Shown here one piece after another: positions 6,668 to 11,757 of a DNA stretch of 11,757 nt. Source of the stretch: CAZWVR01 sp964637235. GTDB taxonomy: Bacteria; Bacteroidota; Bacteroidia; Bacteroidales; S143-33. The translations under genes and the position numbers were made by a program. Within the stretch, counting starts at the first letter, position 1. Each line of letters opens with the position of its first letter. The notes under the pieces are model-generated. The model was not told the origin of the DNA and ran no database searches. It was given only the letters and a program-made list of their open reading frames with translations. Where the stretch lies: the NCBI GenBank assembly GCA_964637235.1, contig CAZWVR010000077.1, positions 1 to 11,757 of the forward strand, given 5' to 3'.

Positions 6668-8101
6668 TCATTTCACGCCAAATGCATAATAAGCATAAGT
6701 ACCATCAGGATATATACCTTCCAAGAATATCCCACCACTGGCGTGAGATAATATATTTTTAACATCTTTTACGTTATTAACTTCTTTATCATTAATTTTG
6801 AGAATAATATATCCCGGTCGGACGCCAGCTGCTAAAAATTTACCGGGACCAATGCTTACGACTTTCACTCCATTCTTTATGCCTAAACGAGATTTTTCCA
6901 TTTGAGTAAGATCTTCGAATGTAGCGCCAAAGAAATCAGCTTTTTGCTTAATAATAGGCTTTGTTTGCCCGGCTTCATTTTTCAATACAACAGTCAATTG
7001 CTTAATTTTTCCATTTCTTTTTATTGTTATGGTAATTTTATCTCCTGGACGATGAGTTCCTATATGTTCTAAAAGTTCAGGGACTTCATTAACCTCTTCA
7101 CCATCAACTTGTAAAATTATATCACCCTCTTTAATACCGGCTTCTTCTGCGGCACTATTTGGAATTACATTAACAACAAGCACTCCTGAATAATTTTTCA
7201 GATGATATCTCTTAGCAATATCTGCATTTATATCTGTGACATTAACACCAAGATAAGCTCTTTGGACGGTTCCGTATTCTATTAAATCTGCTACTACTTT
7301 TTTAACAATATTAACAGGAACAGCAAAAGAATATCCTATAAAAGAGCCAGTTCGAGAGGCAATAGCAGTATTTATGCCGACCAATTCACCTTTTGTATTT
7401 ATTAAAGCGCCTCCGCTATTACCGGGGTTAACTGCTGCATCTGTTTGAATAAAGGACTCAATAGCATAGCGTTTATCTAAAATGCTAATATTTCTTGCTT
7501 TTGCACTGACTATACCTGCCGTCACAGTAGATGTCAAATTAAAAGGATTACCTATTGCTAAAACCCATTGTCCCACTTTAAGGTCGTCAGAATTTCCAAA
7601 AGGTAAGACCGGTAAACTATCAGCATCGATTTTCAAAAGAGCTATATCTGTGGCAGGATCTTTACCAACAACTCTGGCTTTAAATTGTCGTTTATCAAAC
7701 AATGTGATTGTAATATCATTTGCATTTTCAATAACGTGATTATTAGTGACAATATAACCATCTTTTGAAATTATCACTCCGGAACCTGTACCTTCCATAA
7801 TGGGCATATTATTAGGAATGCCAAAAAAGAAATTCAACAGAGGATCATTAGAACTATTGTAATACTCTGTTCTAACATGAACAACTGCCCGCCGTCCCAT
7901 TTCTGCCGCAACAGTAAAATCCGGGACATTGCCCATTGGAATATTAGAAACCAAATTAGTAGGAATATTTCCCTGCTTATCAAGAACTTGAACAGTAGTA
8001 TGTTTTTGATGATAGGATATTACATACGATCCTATCAAACCGCCTACAAACCCTAAAAATAGGGCAAAAATCACAATAAAAAATAATTTACGATTGTTCA
8101 T
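6668..8101 (-). CDS. degP: HtrA/DegP (Do) family periplasmic serine protease
   Basis: This is a 477-residue envelope protease and chaperone that removes misfolded proteins. An N-terminal hydrophobic segment (residues 6-29) acts as signal peptide or membrane anchor. The trypsin-like domain shows the full triad: His122 in TNNHVIENAN, Asp152 in TDIALLKID and Ser229 in NPGNSGGALI. Two PDZ domains follow. The first is clear (about 270-385, with YLGVNVTD and SAAEEAGIKEGDIILQVDGE); the second is shorter (about 405-475, with AAGVRPGYIILKINDKEV). The active site is intact and the length is normal for Do-type HtrA. ATG 8101 was chosen: the frame can be extended to a TTG at 8110, but that adds only three residues. 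A TAnnTTTG box lies upstream. It is downstream of the OstA-like gene on the same strand, and both serve the envelope. It ends at a strong terminator. Confidence 0.95.
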   Translation of the reverse strand: MNNRKLFFIVIFALFLGFVGGLIGSYVISYHQKHTTVQVLDKQGNIPTNLVSNIPMGNVPDFTVAAEMGRRAVVHVRTEYYNSSNDPLLNFFFGIPNNMPIMEGTGSGVIISKDGYIVTNNHVIENANDITITLFDKRQFKARVVGKDPATDIALLKIDADSLPVLPFGNSDDLKVGQWVLAIGNPFNLTSTVTAGIVSAKARNISILDKRYAIESFIQTDAAVNPGNSGGALINTKGELVGINTAIASRTGSFIGYSFAVPVNIVKKVVADLIEYGTVQRAYLGVNVTDINADIAKRYHLKNYSGVLVVNVIPNSAAEEAGIKEGDIILQVDGEEVNEVPELLEHIGTHRPGDKITITIKRNGKIKQLTVVLKNEAGQTKPIIKQKADFFGATFEDLTQMEKSRLGIKNGVKVVSIGPGKFLAAGVRPGYIILKINDKEVNNVKDVKNILSHASGGIFLEGIYPDGTYAYYAFGVK

Positions 8102-8156
8102 AACTACCAATTTTTTTTTACATTAAAAAATAACGATAAAAATCATTTATTTGTAA

Positions 8157-8164
8157 CAAAGTTA
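8157..8164 (-). promoter_or_regulatory. Predicted -7 box (TAACTTTG) of the HtrA gene
   Basis: TAACTTTG on the minus strand matches TAnnTTTG. TTTG at 8194-8191 lies 26 bases upstream, slightly farther than the usual 17-23. The expected transcription start is near 8150, giving a leader of about 49 bases. The box sits just past the stop of the OstA-like gene, so the protease may be transcribed separately as well as by read-through. Confidence 0.45.
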
Positions 8165-8183
8165 TAATTTTTTATGATTTTTA

Positions 8184-9725
8184 TTAAGGCCAAATAAAAA
8201 TATCTTCTGGTTTTTTAGGTCTAAGCATCTCTTGCCACATAAATCCATCTATATATTTCTGTTTTTCAGAAGCTTTTTCCGGTGGTAAAAGCGCTCCCTG
8301 GCTTTTACCGATTGGTTTTATAAGAGAAACTTTATTAGTGTCAAAGAATACCCACATTGTATCTGTCTGCAAATTAGCAATAGCCATAATTTGGTTTTTA
8401 TCAGTAATAAAATAAATAACATTAACATCTCCCAGAGTTATCATTTTATCCAAATTACCATTTTTGAACCAAGCATCTGCATATGAGCATTTTACTTGAT
8501 TGAAATTTATACTATCAACTTGTTGAGCAAAATAAACACTATCGAATAATTCTAATTCATCTGGATTGTTATTATATATGTATAAATCAATGTGATTTGC
8601 ATAAATCTGCGAGCTATCTGTCCATATTACTGGCAAACCATACATCATAACAATAGAATCCCGAGCACTGAAAACCATAGAATCGCACTTTGCCTGAAAA
8701 TCTTTTCTAAAAATTTTAACTTTATGATAGGCAAAAACTACTCTAAAAATAGCGGTATCAATATCTTCGTAAACAGTATCAATATAAGAAAATAATGTAT
8801 CGCTATGAAGCCAGAGAGAATCATTTTCATATACATTTATCATTAAAGCGCTATCAGTCATAACAGAATATTGCCTTTTTTCGTAGAATAAACCATAATT
8901 TCCCTTTAAAATAATATCATTGACAGTATCTGTAATTACTACATTACGAAAAGCTTGCCCAAGACCTTTATTTCTATCATAAACAATACTATCTGCTTTC
9001 ATATCGTGTTCTCCACTATGTAAATATGGATTTTGGCTCAATATACCAATATTATGTATATGGTCATATTGACCAAATTCTGTGTATATATAATTAGTAT
9101 CGCTGATAATCTGCGTAGCTCCATAAAAATAAGATATTTCTTTACTCAGGTCATGTTTAAGTGTATCCGTATATATTTTAAAACGAGGATTTTTTATTAC
9201 CACATCAGTTTTAAAAAGAACAAAATTGCTATCAGCATAAAAATAACCAAATTTGCTGGAAAGAGTATCCCTACCATTTATTGTTGTTCCATAATCAAAA
9301 TAATAGCCGATATTTTTATTAAGATCAAAATCCAAGCTATCTGTTTTCAAAACCGCGGTATCATTTTTTAATATAACATTACTGCGAATTTTAGCCATCT
9401 TAGCTATGCCATCATAATATAGAGTATCTCCCCAAAGTTCAATAGTGTCATCAGAGCGTAATTTCACGATGTGCACATTACCAAAAGCATCAAACTTTTT
9501 TATAGTCTGATTTAATATGGCACTATCGCAATACATAGTTGCTGAATCGTGATAAAGTTCCACCTCTCCCAAAAGCACATTAACACCCGATGGCATATTG
9601 GGATCATGATAAATTTCATTGGCATTTATTATCTCAACAGACGAAGTATCATTTTTAATATCTTGCGATTTAAGAGTTTGCACTACTATTAAAAGCAAAA
9701 AAAATAATAAATTGATTTTTTTCAT
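8184..9725 (-). CDS. OstA-like (LptA/LptD N-terminal-like) envelope protein
   Basis: This 513-residue secreted protein has a signal peptide at residues 1-20 (MKKINLLFFLLLIVVQTLKS). The rest is a series of short beta repeats in which D-S/T-hydrophobic turns recur: YHDSATMYCDSAILN (58-72), then DTIELWGDTLYYDG, NDTAVLKTDSLDFD, KADSIVYDR and CDSMVFSARDSIVMMYG. This is the OstA/LptA-type beta-jellyroll fold, here extended to many repeats, as seen in Bacteroidetes OstA-like proteins. By analogy it may form part of the lipopolysaccharide bridge between inner and outer membrane. It lacks the C-terminal outer-membrane barrel of LptD, which would need a much longer protein. The ATG at 9725 gives a good signal peptide and follows a TAnnTTTG box closely. 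It lies upstream of the HtrA gene and divergent from the lipoprotein gene with only 37 bases between. Confidence 0.82.
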   Translation of the reverse strand: MKKINLLFFLLLIVVQTLKSQDIKNDTSSVEIINANEIYHDPNMPSGVNVLLGEVELYHDSATMYCDSAILNQTIKKFDAFGNVHIVKLRSDDTIELWGDTLYYDGIAKMAKIRSNVILKNDTAVLKTDSLDFDLNKNIGYYFDYGTTINGRDTLSSKFGYFYADSNFVLFKTDVVIKNPRFKIYTDTLKHDLSKEISYFYGATQIISDTNYIYTEFGQYDHIHNIGILSQNPYLHSGEHDMKADSIVYDRNKGLGQAFRNVVITDTVNDIILKGNYGLFYEKRQYSVMTDSALMINVYENDSLWLHSDTLFSYIDTVYEDIDTAIFRVVFAYHKVKIFRKDFQAKCDSMVFSARDSIVMMYGLPVIWTDSSQIYANHIDLYIYNNNPDELELFDSVYFAQQVDSINFNQVKCSYADAWFKNGNLDKMITLGDVNVIYFITDKNQIMAIANLQTDTMWVFFDTNKVSLIKPIGKSQGALLPPEKASEKQKYIDGFMWQEMLRPKKPEDIFIWP

Positions 9726-9743
9726 TTAAAAAATTATTTTAGT

Positions 9744-9751
9744 CAAAAATA
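9744..9751 (-). promoter_or_regulatory. Predicted -7 box (TATTTTTG) of the OstA-like gene
   Basis: TATTTTTG on the minus strand matches TAnnTTTG. The transcription start would be near 9737, about 12 bases before the ATG at 9725. No -33 element at proper spacing is seen. The box overlaps a perfect 16-base palindrome, AAAAATAATTATTTTT (9745-9760), in the 37-base space between two divergent start codons. Confidence 0.45.
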
Positions 9752-9762
9752 ATTATTTTTCT

Positions 9763-10191
9763 ATGAAAAGCTTTTTTCATGCAATACTTTTTTTTATAAT
9801 ACTCACATATTCAATTAGTTGCGATAATAATTCAAATTATAACGACCAAGATTGCGATTATACAAATTGTATAACTCAGGAGCCAACAGCTGCACAATTA
9901 AAAATATTTTTTAACTATAAACCAATAATTTATTTATGCATAGGCAATTACGAGAATTGTATATACATTGATACAATAAATACAGATACAATTAAAACAG
10001 ATAGCTTAAACTATTGGGTACCATTCAATAACAAATACACAGTTATAGCTCAATATATCCGTAATCAAGATACAATTTATGCCATAGACAGTAAATATGT
10101 ATATAAAACATCTTACCAAGAATGTGATTCCATCTGCTGGGAAACTGTAAATAGCGATTTTAATGTAAAACTAAAAAATATACCCCAATGA
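9763..10191 (+). CDS. Small cysteine-rich lipoprotein, function unknown
   Basis: This 142-residue protein starts with a lipoprotein signal peptide whose lipobox is YSIS-Cys20. The mature protein would begin Cys-Asp-Asn-Asn and be anchored in the envelope. Six further cysteines follow the lipid-attached one (two near 32-37, two in the middle, two near the C-terminus). The even number suggests three disulphides outside the cytoplasm. The central part, rich in DT and DS turns (DTINTDTIKTDSLNYW) and beta strands, is compatible with a small beta-sandwich. I do not recognise a family. The stop overlaps the ATG of the YjbQ-family gene by four bases (ATGA, 10188-10191), so the two are co-transcribed and translationally coupled. 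The ATG at 9763 is only 37 bases from the divergent OstA-like start; no promoter box is clear for this side. Confidence 0.75.
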   Translation: MKSFFHAILFFIILTYSISCDNNSNYNDQDCDYTNCITQEPTAAQLKIFFNYKPIIYLCIGNYENCIYIDTINTDTIKTDSLNYWVPFNNKYTVIAQYIRNQDTIYAIDSKYVYKTSYQECDSICWETVNSDFNVKLKNIPQ

Positions 10192-10607
10192 AATCATACC
10201 GTAAAGAATTATGGTTTAACACAAAAAAAAGAAGAGAATTCATAAATATTACACCAGAAGTAGAAGCAGCAGTCAGAGAAAGCGGGATTAAAGAAGGGTT
10301 ATGCTTAGTTAATGCAATGCATATAACAGCCAGTGTATTTATCAATGATGATGAACCCGGATTGCACCAAGACTATGAACGATGGCTCGAAGAATTAGCA
10401 CCTGAAAAGCCATATTCCCGCTATCTGCATAATAGAACAGGTGAAGACAACGCAGATGCTCATCTAAAACGCCAAGTTATGGGCAGAGAAGTAGTAATTG
10501 CAATAACAGAGGGAAAACTTGACTTCGGACCTTGGGAACAAATTTTCTATGGAGAATTTGATGGGAAAAGACCTAAACGAGTGTTAATAAAAATAATTGG
10601 TGAATAA
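10188..10607 (+). CDS. yjbQ: YjbQ family protein (UPF0047)
   Basis: This 139-residue cytoplasmic protein has the complete YjbQ layout. Motif VNAMHITASVFINDDEPGL contains His45. A second motif contains YLHNRTGEDNADAHLK with His81 and His92. A third contains FGPWEQIFYGEFDGKRPKR. The conserved histidines and acidic residues are thought to form a metal or ligand site. The family trimerises, and members have been annotated as secondary thiamine-phosphate synthases because some complement thiE mutants; the true reaction is uncertain. The length is normal and no key residue is missing. It is coupled by a four-base overlap to the upstream lipoprotein gene. That looks like simple packing, because the two have no known functional link. 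Confidence 0.92.
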   Translation: MKSYRKELWFNTKKRREFINITPEVEAAVRESGIKEGLCLVNAMHITASVFINDDEPGLHQDYERWLEELAPEKPYSRYLHNRTGEDNADAHLKRQVMGREVVIAITEGKLDFGPWEQIFYGEFDGKRPKRVLIKIIGE

Positions 10608-10673
10608 ATATTTGTAAAAATAGCCTATTGAACGTCTTATATTGAATTAACTTCTAAATAGATAAAAAGAATT

Positions 10674-10707
10674 TTGTCTCAAAATTTAAAATAAAATTGT
10701 AAGTTTG
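10674..10707 (+). promoter_or_regulatory. Predicted promoter of the sugar-nucleotide dehydrogenase gene
   Basis: TTG (10674-10676, within TTTTG) and TAAGTTTG (10700-10707) are separated by 23 bases, within the range reported for Bacteroidetes promoters. The predicted start near 10714 leaves a leader of only about 5 bases before the ATG at 10719, so the mRNA would be almost leaderless. It lies in the 111-base gap after the YjbQ-family stop. Confidence 0.55.
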
Positions 10708-10718
10708 CCGAAAAAATT

Positions 10719-11757
10719 ATGAAAATAACAATCATAGGTACTGGATACGTTGGGTTAGTAACAGGCACTTGTTTTGCTGAAACTGGCTTAACAGTTACAT
10801 GCGTAGATATAGATAAAGAAAAAATAGAAAAATTAAAACAAGGAATACCTCCTATCTATGAACCGGGTTTAGAACCTATGCTAAAAAGAAATCTTGCCAA
10901 AGGTCGCCTATTTTTTACAACAGACATTAAAGAAGGTATAAAAGACTCCGATGCAATATTCATCTCAGTAGGAACACCCTCAGATAAAGACGGAAGTGCA
11001 GATTTAAAATATGTTTTAACCGTCGCATCTGAAATAGGTAAATATCTTGAGAAATACGCCGTTATCGTCACTAAAAGCACTGTACCTGTCGGAACAGCAG
11101 AAAAAGTTAGAGAAGCAATAAAAAACGAACTAAAAAAACGTAATGTAGAAATAGAATTTGATGTTGCGTCAAACCCAGAATTTCTCAAAGAAGGAGATGC
11201 TGTAAATGACTTTATGCGGCCTGATAGAATAGTTATAGGTATTGACAGCGAAAGAGCAAAACAAATTATGGATAAACTCTATAAACCTTTTAGACTTAAT
11301 AACCACCCTATTTACTTTATGGATATACCTTCTGCTGAACTTACAAAATATGCAGCAAATGCAATGCTCGCTACACGCATAAGCTTTATGAACGAGCTCT
11401 CTCGTCTTGCCGAAAAAGTAGGTGCCGACATCAATCAAGTAAGAATTGGTATAGGCTCTGACCCTCGTATAGGCAGTAAATTCTTATATGCAGGAACAGG
11501 ATATGGAGGCTCTTGCTTCCCTAAGGACGTTAAAGCCCTAATAAAAACAGGGAAAGAAAATAACATAGAACTCACAATTTTACAAGCAGTAGAAAACGTA
11601 AATAACACTCAAAAGACTATCCTCGTAGAAAAACTTCAACAATATTTTGGAGAGAAACTCTCTGAAAAAAATATCGCCATCTGGGGACTATCTTTTAACC
11701 TAAACACGACCAATATGCAAAAGCCACCACCAAAGAAATCATCAAAAAAACTAATTA
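10719..11757 (+). CDS. ugd: UDP-glucose/GDP-mannose dehydrogenase family, partial; frame likely slips near 11700
   Basis: The enzyme oxidises a nucleotide sugar twice with NAD+ to the uronic acid, a precursor of surface polysaccharide. About 346 residues are visible of some 440 expected. The NAD-binding Rossmann motif GTGYVG is at residues 7-12, with acidic VDID near 35-38. TKSTVPVGT is at 118-126, NPEFLKEG at 152-159 and AELTKYAANAML in the central helix. GYGGSCFPKD contains the catalytic Cys266. UDP-glucose is the likeliest substrate; GDP-mannose or UDP-ManNAc relatives are less likely. At the end the frame reads WGLSFNLNTTNMQK and then a P/K/S-rich tail. The family has WGLxFKPxTDD there. 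Inserting one A near 11700 gives FKP and, further on, TKEIIKKLI, so a single-base loss is suspected. The remaining C-terminal nucleotide-binding part lies outside the window. Confidence 0.92.
   Translation, partial: MKITIIGTGYVGLVTGTCFAETGLTVTCVDIDKEKIEKLKQGIPPIYEPGLEPMLKRNLAKGRLFFTTDIKEGIKDSDAIFISVGTPSDKDGSADLKYVLTVASEIGKYLEKYAVIVTKSTVPVGTAEKVREAIKNELKKRNVEIEFDVASNPEFLKEGDAVNDFMRPDRIVIGIDSERAKQIMDKLYKPFRLNNHPIYFMDIPSAELTKYAANAMLATRISFMNELSRLAEKVGADINQVRIGIGSDPRIGSKFLYAGTGYGGSCFPKDVKALIKTGKENNIELTILQAVENVNNTQKTILVEKLQQYFGEKLSEKNIAIWGLSFNLNTTNMQKPPPKKSSKKLI

Noticed and set aside
7482..7739. 85-residue plus-strand open frame
   Set aside because: Antisense to the HtrA catalytic domain, which has its full triad.
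8102..8110. TTG start of the HtrA gene three codons upstream
   Set aside because: An ATG directly before the hydrophobic segment (8101) is the better start.
8592..9371. Two plus-strand open frames (8592-8795 and 9033-9371)
   Set aside because: Both are antisense to the OstA-like gene and have no domain or signal sequence of their own.
9754..9761. Plus-strand TATTTTTC as -7 box for the lipoprotein gene
   Set aside because: Its last base mismatches the consensus, and a start 7 bases downstream would fall after the ATG at 9763.
10160..10345. 61-residue minus-strand open frame
   Set aside because: Antisense to the YjbQ-family gene start; no motif.
10856..11438. Two minus-strand open frames inside the dehydrogenase gene
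   Set aside because: The plus-strand frame carries all dehydrogenase motifs including the catalytic cysteine, so these are shadows.
1..11757. Defence system, CRISPR, prophage or transposon
   Set aside because: No repeats with spacers, transposase, integrase or nuclease-type genes were found; gene content is mostly housekeeping.

Overview
The window looks like chromosomal DNA of a Bacteroidetes bacterium, probably close to Bacteroidales. The base composition is strongly AT-rich. No start codon has a Shine-Dalgarno sequence, and several starts are preceded by the Bacteroidetes -7 promoter box TAnnTTTG, in two cases with an upstream TTTG. The content agrees: an OstA-like outer-membrane biogenesis protein, a Crp/Fnr regulator with an N-terminal CxxC, a conserved hypothetical protein of a type I associate with Bacteroidetes, and a lipoprotein. 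I see no mobile element, CRISPR array, rRNA or tRNA, and no intergenic stretch above 300 bases.

Layout. From 1 to 2738 everything is on the minus strand. In transcription order it reads: Crp/Fnr regulator (2738-2040), recX (about 2029-1576), an RluB/RsuA-type pseudouridine synthase (1471-653), a SemiSWEET/PQ-loop protein whose start overlaps the synthase stop (656-381), and the first 40 codons of an EF-G gene with its own promoter (121-1). Divergent from the regulator is a conserved protein of unknown function (2824-3525). It is followed by a long secreted beta-propeller protein with 14 WD40-like repeats (3659/3687-5555). That gene converges on a DUF1848 protein with a C-terminal radical-SAM-like cysteine motif (6585-5563). 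Further right on the minus strand are an OstA-like protein (9725-8184) and an HtrA/Do periplasmic protease (8101-6668), which ends in a clear intrinsic terminator. On the plus strand follow a small lipoprotein and a YjbQ-family protein with overlapping stop and start (9763-10607). Last is a UDP-glucose/GDP-mannose dehydrogenase family gene (10719 to the window edge), cut by the window.

How the genes relate. The OstA-like protein and the HtrA protease both belong to envelope biogenesis and quality control and are adjacent on one strand. The dehydrogenase makes a sugar-nucleotide precursor for surface polysaccharide. The left part is information processing and regulation: RecX modulates RecA, RluB modifies 23S rRNA and EF-G drives translocation. 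These are mostly housekeeping genes, and I do not see a new multi-gene system.

The most notable observations are at the level of reading frames. Three genes (recX, the propeller gene and the dehydrogenase) each look interrupted by a single A/T insertion or deletion. In each case undoing one base restores a family-typical or signal-peptide sequence. The propeller case lies in a run of eight A directly after the ATG. This could be sequencing or assembly error, phase variation, transcriptional slippage, or, for recX, +1 frameshifting. Other points of interest are the double seven-bladed propeller, the C-terminal CX3CX2C of the DUF1848 protein, a terminator hairpin almost touching the DUF1848 start codon, and promoters that predict almost leaderless mRNAs.
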